Positions 29,701 through 41,486 are shown, counted from the first letter of the stretch. The stretch is 64,000 nucleotides of DNA from Frondihabitans sp. PAMC 28766 (GCF_001577365.1 NZ_CP014513.1:3038001-3102000), one strand, 5' to 3'. Program-made: numbers and translations. The notes: generated from the sequence alone by a model not told the origin.

Positions 29701-32598
29701 GCCCTCGGCTCGTGGCGAGATGCCGACGCGGATGGTTCCCGTCGCGCGGGCTCCCAGGCTGTCGATGACCGAGTAGGTGAACGAGTCGGTGCCGACCGAG
29801 TAGGTGCCGGCCTCGTAGTCGATGTAGTCGGCCCCGACACTCGTGACATTGCCCTTCTGCGGGTTCGAGTCGACGCCGAGCAGCTGCACCGAGTCGCCGT
29901 CCGGGTCGATGTTGTTGAGGGGCACCTGGATGCGGACGGTCTGGCCCGACACGACCCGCGCGGTCAGCGCCTGGGGCACCGGCGGGTTGTTCGTCGCGGC
30001 ATCGGCCTCGCGCACGGAGATGCTCACCTGAGCCGTCGCCCGCTGGCCGTCGGTGCCCTCGATTGCATACTCGGCGGTGAAGTTTCCCGGCGTCTTCGGG
30101 GCGAGGTAGCGCAGCACGGTGCCCGAGACGAACAGCAGGCCGCCGCCGGACGAGACGTTCTTGACGAGTTTCGGCTGGAGGGTGATGGCCTCGCCGTCGG
30201 GCTGCTCGTCGTTGGCGAGCACGTCGATGTCGATCGCTTCGCCGACGCGCGCCGTCGCCTGGTCGTTGGTCGCGATCGGAGGCTGCAGCACGGCCGGGCG
30301 AGGGATCTGGATGACGGTGACCGAGCCCTGCGAGGAGGCGAGGCCGTTGGTCACGGTGTAGGTGAAGGAGACCGGCCCCTTGTCGAGCGGGGCGGTCAGC
30401 GTGATCCGCAGGTAGCGCTGCTCGAGCACCTGCACCTGCACACCCGACGAGACGGGCAGGGCGGTGGTCGAGGTGATCATGAGCACATTGCCCGCCGGGT
30501 CGAAGTCCGAGGCCGTGATGTCGACCTCCTGCGTGCTGAGGCTCTGCACGAACACCGACTTGGGCGTCGTGATCGGCGGTGTGTTCGGCTGGGGCGGGGC
30601 CTGGACGTCGACGCGCACCGTGCCGGTGGCGGTCTTGTTGCCATCGGTCACGGTGTACTCGAGGTTGTGCGTGCCCACCGCAAGGCTCACGAAGGTGAAC
30701 GTTCCGGCCGCGTAGCTGGGCGTGATCGTCGCACCGGCCTTGGCAGGCACGCTGTTGAGCTTGATCGTGCCCGTGCCGCCCTGGGCGTACTGCAGCGGGC
30801 TCACCGTGGTGACCTCGCCCGAGTAAGCCTCGACCGAGAACGACTCGGCCGTCAGCGGCACCTGGCCCGCAGCTGACACCGTGATCGTGAGGGATCCGCG
30901 GCCGACGGCCTTCCCGTCGGAGACCGTCAGCAGGATCTCCTGGGTGGAGGGCCCCTTGCCCGCGTCCTGGTAGACCACTTCGCCGGTCGGCTTGAAGGTG
31001 ACCGTGCCGCCGTCGGCGCCCGTTGCGCTCGTGAGATAGAACGGGTCGCCGTCGGGGTCGACCCAGTCGCCCAGTGTGTCGACGGTGACGCGACCGGACG
31101 AGGCCACGACCGCGTGGGTCGAGCGCACCTGCGCGGGCGCGCCGTTGACACCCGGCGGCTTCACGGTGACGACGACGTGGGCCGTCGAGCTGCCGCCTCG
31201 GCCGTCGGTGATCGTGTAGTCGAAGCCGATCGTGCCGGACGCTCCGGCGGTCAGCGTGATCAGGATCTGCTGTGCGCTCGAGATGATGTTCACATGCCCC
31301 TCGCCTGCGGGGACGCCCGTGACGCTGGTGATCACGAGCGGATCGCCGTTGGGGTCGTAGTCGTTGAGCAGCACGGGCAGCACCGTGGCCCGGCCGGGGC
31401 GCGCCCCCATGGCGTCGGCGACGGCGACCGGCGGTTTCTCCTGCACCTCGAGCTTCTGCTGCTCGCGGTCGTTCTGGGTCTGCTGCTGCTGTTGCGTCTT
31501 GTCGTCGGTGATCAGGTCGCTCCAGTTGTCGATCAGCTGACCGTGGCGCTGCACCGCCCAGCTGGAGCCGCCGGCGGTGTCGTTGAGCACCACCTTCGGG
31601 CCGTTGACCTGGAAGGCGAGAGACGCGGACGCCGGCATTGACGGCAGCTTCTGCAACTGGCCCGACGACGTGCAGTCGTTCCAGCCGGCACCGTCGGTCC
31701 ACGCCGCGTAGGTACAGCCGCCGACGACGACGGGGCGGGCAGGATCACCGGCGCGCCCCGACACGCGCGACGTCACGGCGCCCGAGAAGGAGACGTCGAG
31801 AAGCCCCGACGTCGCCGCCACCCGGACGACCGAGCCGGTGTCGGACGACTGCTGGAGCGCCACGCGGCCGGTGACGCGCCCGGACAGGTCGACGCGGTGG
31901 CCGTCGACGACGAGGAGGTCGCGCGTGGTGTCGAGCACGGCCCAGTGCCGCCCGACCGACGCGACCTGAAAGGAGTCCGTCTTGCGCATCGAGACTCGCG
32001 TCGACGACGAGACGCCGAACGACGAGACCTGGTCGACCCGCGAGAGCTGGCCGCTGTCGGGCGAATAGGCGACGAGGGTTCCGGAGGGCGTGATGCCGGT
32101 CACGACGTTCGAGCCGAGGGTGAGCTCGGCCTGCGCAGTCGCGTCGAACGCCGTCAGCTGCGACACCGGGGTCGACCAGAACTCGCCCGTCTTGCCGGAC
32201 ACGATCACGGCGGTGTCGCCGGCGAGCAGGACGTCGGGCGCGTTCGGAGGCAGGGGAACGGTCTGACTCACGGATGCGCTGCTGGTGTCGACGGCGCCCA
32301 CGGTCGCGTCGCTCTCGTCGAGGAGGAGGACATGATCGGCATCCTGCACCACCGAGAGATCGGTGCCGGTGCTGCGGACGGCTGAGTTCAGCTGAAGGAC
32401 GGCGGGGTTCGCGCGACCGATCGCGGTCTGCGAGTCGTTGACGACCCAGACCGTGCCATCGGACAGGCTGACGCGCTGCGCCTGATAGCCCGAGCTCGTC
32501 AGACCGATCGTCGCCGCCACGGCTGCGATCACCACCGCGACCAGCCCCGTGGCTGCCATGGAGCGGTGCGACAGGAGCCAACGGACGAACCGGCTCAC
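26731..32598 (-). CDS. 1955-residue membrane-anchored Ig-like/cadherin-like and FN3 repeat protein
   Basis: A single N-terminal membrane segment (about residues 20-40) anchors the protein with its bulk outside. Residues about 45-360 have a beta-propeller-like pattern (short strands with GTLVAYSPDSG-like turns). A Gln-rich linker follows near 370-390. Residues about 400-1450 are tandem Big_9/cadherin-like domains with recurring DPDGDP-type calcium-loop motifs. Two or more FN3-like domains lie from about 1466 on. The end (PPAIDCGG) has no LPXTG sorting motif. The GTG start shares GTGA with the kinase gene stop. It is probably a large surface or adhesion protein controlled by the kinase and MoxR genes around it. 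Confidence 0.85.
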   Translation of the reverse strand: MSRFVRWLLSHRSMAATGLVAVVIAAVAATIGLTSSGYQAQRVSLSDGTVWVVNDSQTAIGRANPAVLQLNSAVRSTGTDLSVVQDADHVLLLDESDATVGAVDTSSASVSQTVPLPPNAPDVLLAGDTAVIVSGKTGEFWSTPVSQLTAFDATAQAELTLGSNVVTGITPSGTLVAYSPDSGQLSRVDQVSSFGVSSSTRVSMRKTDSFQVASVGRHWAVLDTTRDLLVVDGHRVDLSGRVTGRVALQQSSDTGSVVRVAATSGLLDVSFSGAVTSRVSGRAGDPARPVVVGGCTYAAWTDGAGWNDCTSSGQLQKLPSMPASASLAFQVNGPKVVLNDTAGGSSWAVQRHGQLIDNWSDLITDDKTQQQQQTQNDREQQKLEVQEKPPVAVADAMGARPGRATVLPVLLNDYDPNGDPLVITSVTGVPAGEGHVNIISSAQQILITLTAGASGTIGFDYTITDGRGGSSTAHVVVTVKPPGVNGAPAQVRSTHAVVASSGRVTVDTLGDWVDPDGDPFYLTSATGADGGTVTFKPTGEVVYQDAGKGPSTQEILLTVSDGKAVGRGSLTITVSAAGQVPLTAESFSVEAYSGEVTTVSPLQYAQGGTGTIKLNSVPAKAGATITPSYAAGTFTFVSLAVGTHNLEYTVTDGNKTATGTVRVDVQAPPQPNTPPITTPKSVFVQSLSTQEVDITASDFDPAGNVLMITSTTALPVSSGVQVQVLEQRYLRITLTAPLDKGPVSFTYTVTNGLASSQGSVTVIQIPRPAVLQPPIATNDQATARVGEAIDIDVLANDEQPDGEAITLQPKLVKNVSSGGGLLFVSGTVLRYLAPKTPGNFTAEYAIEGTDGQRATAQVSISVREADAATNNPPVPQALTARVVSGQTVRIQVPLNNIDPDGDSVQLLGVDSNPQKGNVTSVGADYIDYEAGTYSVGTDSFTYSVIDSLGARATGTIRVGISPRAEGARNPIAVADAVTMRPGGSILVRALANDSDPDGGALHLTGVKPNNKDVTAEIQTGGIVRITPPKTPGTYGLVYTVANDVGGSSSNFITVKVEPGAALNYPEAQDSVLTLADVLHRKTVDVNVLANVFFADGNVSSLGLGLLPGYGDTAQVTSNHRIRVTVTNTSQIIPFYVSHPEDPSIRAYAFIRVPGFDDALPQINEAAAPLSVVSEKTLTIDINKYVISTNPNGVRLTDSSTVRATHADGSNLVTNSTTLTYTSAPAFFGQASISFQVTDGTSTSDPSGHTATLVLPIQVTPRANQPPVFNGATLDLEPGDTRTLDLTKLTTYNYPKDIGELRYQATSSGIPGFSYSISGQSLTVKADSDATKGSSTSLGITVRDSASTGQSGSIDLTVVGSTRPLAIAASDSAVTKRGSTTVINVLANDEATNPFPGQPLRVLAIRGVDGSSVPPGVTITPSADNSRLSVAVSSSAKPLDTHLQYEIADVTNDPSRYVWGDVTISVEDVPAAPAAPIRSGTFVGGQLTLSYAAPLANNSAITSYRLTGSSASGSYTKDCGTSTLCTLTNLDPATPYTFRVAAVNGIGTSPQSPSSPSYSADYVPSAPTGVTVTPSSSSPGALNVNWSTVPTPAKGSPVMGYVVEIAGQGAPGTQSVPASATSTSIGGLTPGAQYSVQVYATNSAQVSSTADWARSAVATGTAVGVPSTVNVTATLADNASGNVRITHTASDPAGGGSVAYTVARANGADQPAPACSPTSKPGAISAPGGVDSSAQDGQSYTYFVYSDNGLFCSASKSNSIQSLAAPGQASATVTVANNNNTGYFDVQVDSDPSALSVASGTAVLYQVSTDNGSTWNTVNRGDFLTSLNTSGAVVYGNSQSFLFRGCRDSAGTICGPKSTIVMATPISTRTTVNVCVPGQTLSTNPPQNGSGINPDSYSVQFNEPLVPGTDNWVSGDPDGTPFTTTSTVPDNATQVKVQATVQGFQDPAPPAIDCGG

Positions 32599-34077
32599 TC
32601 GCTGCCCTTCGCCGAGGCGCACTTCTCGGCGCTCTGGGGCCCGTTCTTGCCCGCTCGGTTGACCGTGACCGTGATGCAGACCTGCTGCCCGGGAGTGACC
32701 GGGGCCAGGAACGTGTTGGACTGCTGGGTGCTCTTGTTGTCGGTGCCGGACGTCACCACGTACGTGTCATCGGTCTGCAGCCCGGGATTCGCCCAGCTGA
32801 ACTCGATCGACGAGCCTCTCGTGGTCGCCGAGATGTCGGAGACGCGGGGCAGGTCGGACGAACCCTGTCGGATGAGCACGAGGGCGGCGATGCCGCCGAG
32901 CACCAGCACGCAGACGCTGGCGGCGATGAGGAGCCAGGCGAGGTACTGCACGCGCCGCGGAGTGTGTGCCTCGGGGCGGGTGCCGGTGCTGCGCGGGATG
33001 GCGTTGCTCAGTGACGCAGCCCCTGCTGCCCCGCCACCCGTGCGCGCCGCACTGTTGCGCACGGCGACGTCGAGCCCGCCCGCGGCGCCGAAGCGCTCGA
33101 CCGGGCGGCGGCGGCGCTGACGACCGCCGCTGCGAGCCACGGGCACGCCCTCCGAGCCACGCACGCGCGTTCGGTCTTCGAGGTCGGCGACCGTCGCGAG
33201 CGCCCAGTCGTCGACGGCCACCTCGAGCGGAGTCTGGGCCACGCCGAGTTCGGATTCGACCTGCTGGAGCTCGCGGACGAACTCGAGGACGCTGCCCTGG
33301 CGGTTGTCGGGGCGGTGCGACATCGCCTGGCGGAGGGCCGCCTCGAGGCTCGGCGGAACGTCGGTGCGGCCGATCGGCTGGATCTTGGCCTTCTCGATGC
33401 GCTGCATGAGGTCGCTGGAGGTGTTGGTGCCACCCATCACCTCGAACGGGCTGCGCCCGCGAGCAGCGAGTAGACGGTGGCGGCGAGCGACCAGACCTCG
33501 GAGGCGACGGTGCCGGGCGTGTCGTCGCGGAGCACCTCGGGCGCCGACCACGGAATCGAGAGCCCGACGACCTCGGCCGGTTCGCTCTCGCCGAGCGACG
33601 CGGCGATGCCGAAGTCGGACAGCACAGGGTGGCCGTAGGCCGTCGTCAGGATGTTGGAGGGCTTGATGTCACGGTGCAGCACGCCCTGGCGGTGGGCCGT
33701 CTCGATGGCGCTGCCGATCTTGACGGCGATCCGCAGGACATCGGCCACGGGATGCGCTCGCGACGGTACCGCTCGCTCAGCGACGACGAGCACAGCTCCA
33801 TGACGAGGTAGGGCCGGCCGTCGGCCGACACGCTGGCCTGGTAGACCGTCAGGATCGACGGGTGGCCGCTCAGCTGCGCCATCAGGTTCGCCTCGGCCTG
33901 GAACATCTGGCGCACCTGGTCGTTCACGACCTCGCTCAGCATCACCTTGACTGCCACCTGGCGCCGCGGCATGTTCTGCTCGTAGAGGAAGACGTCGGCG
34001 AAGCCGCCCGACCCCAGCACGTGCATGTGCGAGAACCCGGGCAACACCGGGGGCTGCGACGGCAGGCGTCGTGCCAT
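32595..34077 (-). CDS. transmembrane Ser/Thr protein kinase (two frameshifts in this sequence)
   Basis: The kinase is spread over three frames. Adding one base at the GGG run 33749-33751 and one at the CCC run 33456-33458 rebuilds a 494-residue protein. It has a glycine loop LGSGGFADVF (21-30), Lys44 in VAVKV, HRDIKPSN, LSDFGIA and WSAPEVL. A membrane segment (LAWLLIAASVCVLVLGG) near residue 400 leads to a short extracellular FN3-like domain instead of PASTA repeats. Kinase, PP2C and FHA genes are adjacent, so this is the writer of a phosphothreonine circuit. Both breaks look like sequencing errors. Confidence 0.82.
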
Positions 34078-34143
34078 GTCGCCCCCTCAGAAGCTTGGAT
34101 GAGAGCGCCGTGACAGCGCCCCGTCGAAATGCCGATCCGTGTC

Positions 34144-34149
34144 ATTGTA
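34144..34149 (-). promoter_or_regulatory. -10 element for the kinase gene
   Basis: The minus strand reads TACAAT, close to consensus, 66 nt before the ATG at 34077, which has an AGGGGG ribosome site. No clear -35 box. It lies in the 187-nt gap after the PP2C gene, so the kinase and genes after it may be transcribed separately. Confidence 0.45.
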
Positions 34150-34264
34150 AGCGGACACGCCTGTAGCCCGAGGGGGTCGGGGGCCTATCTGTGGACAACT
34201 CGAGGTCCCCCATTTCGGGGGCGTGGCGCGTCGGCCACTCTGCCGCCGTCGGGCCGTGGAGGGG

Positions 34265-35095
34265 TCAGCGGCGCGGCAGCTGGTCGGTCGGCAGGGTCGC
34301 CTCGATGTCGTCCCGGTCGCTCGACTCGCGCACGTCGACCACGACGGCCGTCACGTTGTCGCGGCCCCCGGCCGACACTGCCGCAGTGACCAGCGCCGTC
34401 GCCGCGGCCTGCGCCTCGGGGTTCGAGACGAGCACTGCGGCGATCGCCGTCGCGTGCAGCTCTTTCGTGAGGCCGTCCGAGCAGACCAGCAGACGAAGAC
34501 CCGCTCGGGCCGGCACTCGCCAGTAGTCGGGGCTCGGCTCGGCGCCGAAGCCGATGGCCTTCGTGATCACGTTGCTGTCGGGGTGGTTCTCGGCGTCGTC
34601 GGGGTGCAGCATGCCGGCCTGCACCATCTCCTGCACCACCGAGTGGTCGACGGTGACCTGGCTGAGCTTGCCCGAGTCGAGCATGTAGACGCGTGAGTCG
34701 CCCACGTTGAAGATCGTGAAGTAGGGCGCGTCGCCGTCACGGGTCAGGATCGCACCGGTCACCGTGGTGCCCACGCCCAGTTCGGTGCCGACCGCTGCGA
34801 TCTCGATGTCGTCGGTCGCGAGCCGCAGTGCCTCCTCCAGCGCGTCGGTGTCGAAGAATTCGTCCTCGGCCGCCTCGTCGAGCCGCCGCACGACGGCGTC
34901 CGACGCGACGTCCCCGGCGCTGTGGCCGCCCATGCCGTCGGCCACGACGAACAGCGGCGCCCGGGCGATGTAGCTGTCCTCGTTGTGAGCTCGGCGAAGG
35001 CCCACGTCGGTGGCCCCCGCCCAGTCGAGCACGACGGCGGAGGTGGCCGAGAGGTGGATGGTGTGCGCGGTCGTCGACCGGCCGATCTCTGTCAC
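34265..35095 (-). CDS. PP2C-family Ser/Thr protein phosphatase
   Basis: 276 residues, cytoplasmic. All PP2C metal motifs are present: RRAHNEDS, VADGMGGHSAGDVAS, NVGDSRVY, and GGRDNVTAVVVDV. It should reverse phosphorylation by the kinase encoded downstream. The GTG start shares GTGA with the FHA gene stop. PstP-like phosphatases of actinobacteria often carry a TM segment; this one does not. Family call firm; partner inferred from context. Confidence 0.93.
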   Translation of the reverse strand: MTEIGRSTTAHTIHLSATSAVVLDWAGATDVGLRRAHNEDSYIARAPLFVVADGMGGHSAGDVASDAVVRRLDEAAEDEFFDTDALEEALRLATDDIEIAAVGTELGVGTTVTGAILTRDGDAPYFTIFNVGDSRVYMLDSGKLSQVTVDHSVVQEMVQAGMLHPDDAENHPDSNVITKAIGFGAEPSPDYWRVPARAGLRLLVCSDGLTKELHATAIAAVLVSNPEAQAAATALVTAAVSAGGRDNVTAVVVDVRESSDRDDIEATLPTDQLPRR

Positions 35096-35481
35096 AGGGG
35101 TGATTCTTCCTGGGGAATGATGCGCGTAAGGGGCAGGATCTCGAGATGGTTCCCGTCACCTATGTCTACTATCGTGCCCGCGAGCACCACGATCGACTCG
35201 CCCTGCCGTAAAGCCACAGGAAGACGCCCCGGAATGGTCACGCGGGTGCCGTTGGTCGAGCGCAGGTCGGTCACGACCACCGCGCTGCCGTCCTGACGGA
35301 TCTCGACGTGCGAGCCCGACACCTCTTTGTTGCGGGACGGTACCGCGACGAGGCGGGGCTCGGGCCCGGTGACGACCCGCGGGGCGGACGGGCGGCGACC
35401 GACGATGACCGGGGTGTCGAGCACGATCGCGGCGGCGCCGACGCCCACTCGGTGGTAGCGGCGCGGGGTCGACACGGTCAT
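35092..35481 (-). CDS. FHA-domain protein
   Basis: 129 residues, essentially one FHA domain: VIVGRRPS, EVSGSHVEIRQDG, DLRSTNGTRV, GESIVVLAG. It binds phosphothreonine peptides. It comes first in the FHA-PP2C-kinase series, so it likely reads or docks kinase substrates. The ATG at 35481 is chosen over GTG 35487 because TAGCGT lies exactly 6 nt upstream, the leaderless spacing seen elsewhere in the window. Confidence 0.88.
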   Translation of the reverse strand: MTVSTPRRYHRVGVGAAAIVLDTPVIVGRRPSAPRVVTGPEPRLVAVPSRNKEVSGSHVEIRQDGSAVVVTDLRSTNGTRVTIPGRLPVALRQGESIVVLAGTIVDIGDGNHLEILPLTRIIPQEESPL

Positions 35482-35487
35482 CGGCAC

Positions 35488-35493
35488 ACGCTA
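35488..35493 (-). promoter_or_regulatory. leaderless -10 element for the FHA-PP2C genes
   Basis: The minus strand reads TAGCGT 6 nt before the ATG at 35481. Confidence 0.5.
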
Positions 35494-35593
35494 CCAACTA
35501 TCGGGGCTCCGTCCTGTCCTCCACAGGCGGGCAGGTCGCTGCATTCATCCACAGGATGCCGGATCGGTCGCGCGCGGCCCCGACCGCCGTGCC

Positions 35594-35599
35594 TAGTGT
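35594..35599 (+). promoter_or_regulatory. leaderless -10 element for ogt
   Basis: TAGTGT lies 7 nt before the ATG at 35607, with no ribosome site. The layout matches the asparaginase promoter on the same strand. Confidence 0.5.
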
Positions 35600-35606
35600 G
35601 CCCGCC

Positions 35607-36389
35607 ATGACCATCCCCAGCCAGCACCTCACCCCCGCGTTCCCGTCCCCCTTCCCGTCCGACCTCTCCGCCGTCGTCGACACGGCGATCGTGACCCACG
35701 ACTCACCCGTCGGCCTCCTCCGAATCCACACGCGGCACGGCTCGATCGTGCGCCTCGACATCGACGCCGACGACCCGGCCGCCGTCCGCCCGAACCTCCC
35801 CGAGGCGCCGAACCCGCTGCACGACGAGGCGAGGCGGCAGCTCGACGACTACTTCGCCGAGAGACGTCACTCGTTCGATCTGCCTCTCGGCCAGATCGGC
35901 ACGGTCTTCCAAGCGGAGGTCTGGTCGGCTCTGACCGAGCTGCCGTTCGGGTCGGCGACGTCGTACGGCGAGCTGGCAGAGCTCACCGGTCGGCCGACCG
36001 GGGCACGCGCCGTCGGCGGGGCGATCCGCGCCAATCGCATCGCGCTGCTGGTGCCGTGCCACCGGGTGCTCGGCGTCGGGCGCCGCCTGACCGGCTACAC
36101 CCCGGGGCGGGGCATCGAGACGAAGCGCTGGCTGCTCGAGCACGAGGGCATCGAGTTCACCCAGCCGGCGCCTCGCAAGACGTTCGACCGTGTCTCCCCT
36201 CTCGCTGCGTCCGAGCCGTCCGCGATGCTCGCGCTGCCTGCGATGGCGCCGGTCTTCGACGCCTGGGCCCTAGAGCCCGAGAACGCTTTCAGAGACGACG
36301 ACGAGCCCGGATTCTTCCCGTTCGACGACCATCCCGCAGCCGCGCGCCCAGTCGACGAAGTCGCCGACGGAGGCCAGCTCCGGCCGTGA
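35607..36389 (+). CDS. ogt: methylated-DNA-[protein]-cysteine S-methyltransferase
   Basis: 260 residues. It transfers alkyl groups from O6-alkylguanine to its own Cys in the motif IRANRIALLVPCHRVLG. The active-site helix region GTVFQAEVWSALTELPFGSATSYGEL precedes it, and GYTPGRGIETKRWLLEHEG ends the core at about residue 182. A C-terminal extension of nearly 80 residues follows. Its last 120 nt lie antisense to the 3' end of yaaA, so part of the tail may not be conserved. The start is set by the upstream TAGTGT. Confidence 0.88.
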   Translation: MTIPSQHLTPAFPSPFPSDLSAVVDTAIVTHDSPVGLLRIHTRHGSIVRLDIDADDPAAVRPNLPEAPNPLHDEARRQLDDYFAERRHSFDLPLGQIGTVFQAEVWSALTELPFGSATSYGELAELTGRPTGARAVGGAIRANRIALLVPCHRVLGVGRRLTGYTPGRGIETKRWLLEHEGIEFTQPAPRKTFDRVSPLAASEPSAMLALPAMAPVFDAWALEPENAFRDDDEPGFFPFDDHPAAARPVDEVADGGQLRP

Positions 36390-37022
36390 CTCGACGAGGC
36401 GCGACACCAGGGTGCCCTTGGTCTTCTTGTTGAAGTGGTTGAGGGCGCGGCGACGCCCGTCGGCGTCCGACACGATGCGGGCGTAGGCGCTGCCGGGCGG
36501 AGCCGGGCCGAGGTCGACATAGGCCTCGCTGCGGAGGTCGACGACGGGAGCGCCCCGCAACACGAGAGCGCGCGCGACCGGTGCGGCCCACGTCTTCGCC
36601 AGCGACACCCCCGGCAGGCGCGAATCGTGCGAGAGGCGGTACGCGGGGATGGGGTCGAGGGCGCCCACGAGGCCGAAGAGCGCCGACTGGATCGCGACGT
36701 GCTCGCCGGCCCAGGCCGTCGCCTCCTGCGACAGAGCCGCCGCCCCGATCGGGTCGTAGACCACACCGGTGTATCGCTCGAGAGCAGGCAGTGTCTCGGA
36801 TCCTCTCAGCGCGCGGTTGCGCTCGACCTCGAAGCGCAGGCGATCGCTGATCTTGAGCGCAACCAGAGACGCGTCGACGTCACGACTGAGACGGACGAGG
36901 GCGGCCACCACCGAACGGCGAGGCCGGTTCAGGGCCGGGAAGGACAGCACGTCGAAGTCGAGCGACGAGCCCTCGACTCCGCCATCGCGCTTCGTCTCGG
37001 ACGGCGGCAGCAGGAAGAGCAT
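36270..37022 (-). CDS. yaaA: peroxide stress protein YaaA (DUF328)
   Basis: 250 residues, usual YaaA length. Motifs are MLFLLPPSETKR at the start, RYTGVVYDPI, and HFNKKTKGTLVSRLV near the C-terminus. In E. coli YaaA lowers free iron under peroxide stress. The protein binds DNA and has a unique fold. It is the gene after the ATP synthase terminator and converges on ogt with a 120-nt overlap. Confidence 0.9.
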   Translation of the reverse strand: MLFLLPPSETKRDGGVEGSSLDFDVLSFPALNRPRRSVVAALVRLSRDVDASLVALKISDRLRFEVERNRALRGSETLPALERYTGVVYDPIGAAALSQEATAWAGEHVAIQSALFGLVGALDPIPAYRLSHDSRLPGVSLAKTWAAPVARALVLRGAPVVDLRSEAYVDLGPAPPGSAYARIVSDADGRRRALNHFNKKTKGTLVSRLVESRPELASVGDFVDWARGCGMVVEREESGLVVVSESVLGL

Positions 37023-37066
37023 GGGTTCACGGTCTCAGTTCGGGGGCGGGCGGACGGGCACACGAA

Positions 37067-37102
37067 ACCGCCCGGTGCCTGCGAGTGCAAGCGCCGGGCG
37101 GT
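37067..37102 (-). terminator. hairpin terminating the atp operon
   Basis: Inverted repeat ACCGCCCGG/CCGGGCGGT (9 bp) around an 18-nt loop, 25 nt after the atpC stop. On the minus strand it is followed by TTTCGTG, a weak T-run. Confidence 0.65.
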
Positions 37103-37127
37103 CGTGAGGCTGAGGAAGCGACTGCTG

Positions 37128-37388
37128 TCAGGAAACGAGCGAGGCATTCCGCGACACGATGGTGACCGTGTCGTTCTCGACCGACAGGAAGCCGTCTTCG
37201 GCGTTCGCCTCGACCGTGGCGCCATCGCTCAGACGAACGCGAACCTGGCCGGTCGCGAGGATCGCCAGCACCGGCTCGTGTCCGGGCAGGATGCCGATCT
37301 CGCCCTCGGTGGTGCGGGCAGTCACCTGCGCCGCCTCGCCCGACCAGACCTGCTGGTCGGCCGACACGACGTTGACATTGAGCGGCAT
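37128..37388 (-). CDS. atpC: F-type ATP synthase epsilon subunit
   Basis: 86 residues: the beta-sandwich domain only (VNVVSADQQVWSGEA, TTEGEIGILPGHEPVLAIL). The C-terminal helical hairpin of typical epsilon is missing, as in other short actinobacterial AtpC proteins. It is the last gene of the operon, 2 nt after atpD, with a hairpin 25 nt downstream. It links gamma to the c-ring and regulates ATP hydrolysis. Confidence 0.93.
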   Translation of the reverse strand: MPLNVNVVSADQQVWSGEAAQVTARTTEGEIGILPGHEPVLAILATGQVRVRLSDGATVEANAEDGFLSVENDTVTIVSRNASLVS

Positions 37389-37390
37389 GA

Positions 37391-39776
<2,386 letters not shown>

Positions 39777-39848
39777 GTGTCTCCTGTTGGTGTCGGTGAG
39801 GTGGTGATCGTCAGAAGGGGGCCGACGCGGAGGCCGGCCCCGGTTCGG

Positions 39849-41486
39849 CTAGCGAGCCGACTTGACGATCTTCTCCTGGTTGACGTCGTCGGTGTTCGTC
39901 GCTGTGAACTCTTCGCGGCCGACCGAGGCGAGCGGCTTGCCCTCGCCGGTCTGGAACTCCTTCTTGAAGTCGTCGACGCCCTTCTCGAGGTCGGCGACGA
40001 TGTCGTCCGAGAGCACATTCGTCGACGCCAGCTTGGTCAGCACGTCGCCCGTGCGGCCGAGGTAATCATGGAACTCGGCCTCGAAGCGCAGGATGTCGGG
40101 CACCGGCACCTCGTCGAGCTTGCCGTTGGTGCCCGCCCAGATCGAGACGACCTGCTTCTCGACGGGGAAGGGCGAGTACTGCGGCTGCTTGAGCAGCTCG
40201 GTGAGGCGAGCGCCTCGGGCGAGCTGACGGCGCGACGCCTGGTCGAGGTCGGACGCGAACATCGCGAACGCCTCGAGCGACCGGTACTGGGCCAGCTCGA
40301 GCTTGAGCGTGCCGGAGACCTTCTTGATCGACTTGACCTGGGCGTCGCCGCCGACTCGCGAGACCGAGATGCCCACGTCGACCGCAGGGCGCTGGTTCGC
40401 GTTGAACAGGTCGGACTGCAGGAAGATCTGGCCGTCCGTGATCGAGATCACGTTGGTCGGGATGTAGGCCGAGACGTCGTTGGCCTTGGTCTCGATGATG
40501 GGCAGGCCTGTCATCGAGCCGGCGCCCAGCTCGTCGGACAGCTTCGCGCAGCGCTCGAGCAGACGCGAGTGCAGGTAGAAGACGTCGCCGGGGTACGCCT
40601 CGCGTCCCGGCGGACGACGCAGCAGCAGCGACACGGCGCGGTACGCCTCGGCCTGCTTGGACAGATCGTCGAAGACGATGAGCACGTGCTTGCCCGAGTA
40701 CATCCAGTGCTGGCCGATGGCCGAGCCGGTGTAGGGCGCGAGGTACTTGAAGCCGGCCGGGTCGGAGGCGGGCGAAGCGACGATGGTGGTGTACTCCATC
40801 GCGCCGGCGTCTTCGAGCGCGCCCCGGACGGAGGCGATCGTCGAGCCCTTCTGGCCGATGGCGACGTAGATGCAGCGGACCTGTTTGTTCTCGTCGCCCG
40901 ACTCCCAGTTGGCCTTCTGGTTGATGATCGTGTCGATGGCGATGGCCGTCTTGCCGGTCTGGCGGTCGCCGATGATCAGCTGACGCTGGCCACGGCCGAT
41001 CGGGATCATGGCGTCGATCGCCTTGATGCCGGTCTGCATGGGCTCGTGCACCGACTTGCGCTGCATGACGCCCGGAGCCTGGAGCTCGAGGGCACGACGA
41101 CCCTCGGCCTCGATCTCGCCGAGGCCGTCGATCGGGTTGCCCAGCGGGTCGACGACGCGGCCGAGATAGTTGTCGCCCACGGGCACGGAGAGGACCTCAC
41201 CGGTGCGAGTGACCTCGAGGCCCTCGTCGATGCCGGAGAACTCGCCCAGCACGATGACGCCGATCTCGTCCTCGTCGAGGTTCTGGGCGAGGCCCAGGAC
41301 GCCGTTCGAGAAGCGGATGAGCTCGTTCGCCATGACGCCGGGGAGACCCTCGACGTGGGCGATACCGTCGGCGGCGTCGATGACGTGGCCGACCTCGGTG
41401 GTGGAGGTCTGCGAGGGCTCGTACGCCGACACGAAGTCTTTGAGGGCGTCGCGAATCTCGTCAGGACTGATCTTGATGTCTGACAT
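39849..41486 (-). CDS. atpA: F-type ATP synthase alpha subunit
   Basis: 545 residues. Regulatory nucleotide-binding subunit of F1, with P-loop [11 protein letters not shown] near 170-180 and the alpha signature [20 protein letters not shown]. The C-terminal tail beyond residue 505 ([15 protein letters not shown]...[11 protein letters not shown]) is the extension seen in actinobacteria. atpH ends 71 nt upstream. Confidence 0.97.
   Translation of the reverse strand: MSDIKISPDEIRDALKDFVSAYEPSQTSTTEVGHVIDAADGIAHVEGLPGVMANELIRFSNGVLGLAQNLDEDEIGVIVLGEFSGIDEGLEVTRTGEVLSVPVGDNYLGRVVDPLGNPIDGLGEIEAEGRRALELQAPGVMQRKSVHEPMQTGIKAIDAMIPIGRGQRQLIIGDRQTGKTAIAIDTIINQKANWESGDENKQVRCIYVAIGQKGSTIASVRGALEDAGAMEYTTIVASPASDPAGFKYLAPYTGSAIGQHWMYSGKHVLIVFDDLSKQAEAYRAVSLLLRRPPGREAYPGDVFYLHSRLLERCAKLSDELGAGSMTGLPIIETKANDVSAYIPTNVISITDGQIFLQSDLFNANQRPAVDVGISVSRVGGDAQVKSIKKVSGTLKLELAQYRSLEAFAMFASDLDQASRRQLARGARLTELLKQPQYSPFPVEKQVVSIWAGTNGKLDEVPVPDILRFEAEFHDYLGRTGDVLTKLASTNVLSDDIVADLEKGVDDFKKEFQTGEGKPLASVGREEFTATNTDDVNQEKIVKSAR

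Noticed and set aside
33437..33793. Separate 118-residue protein with HRDIKPSN
   Set aside because: It is the middle third of the kinase, isolated by two one-base losses, not a stand-alone gene.
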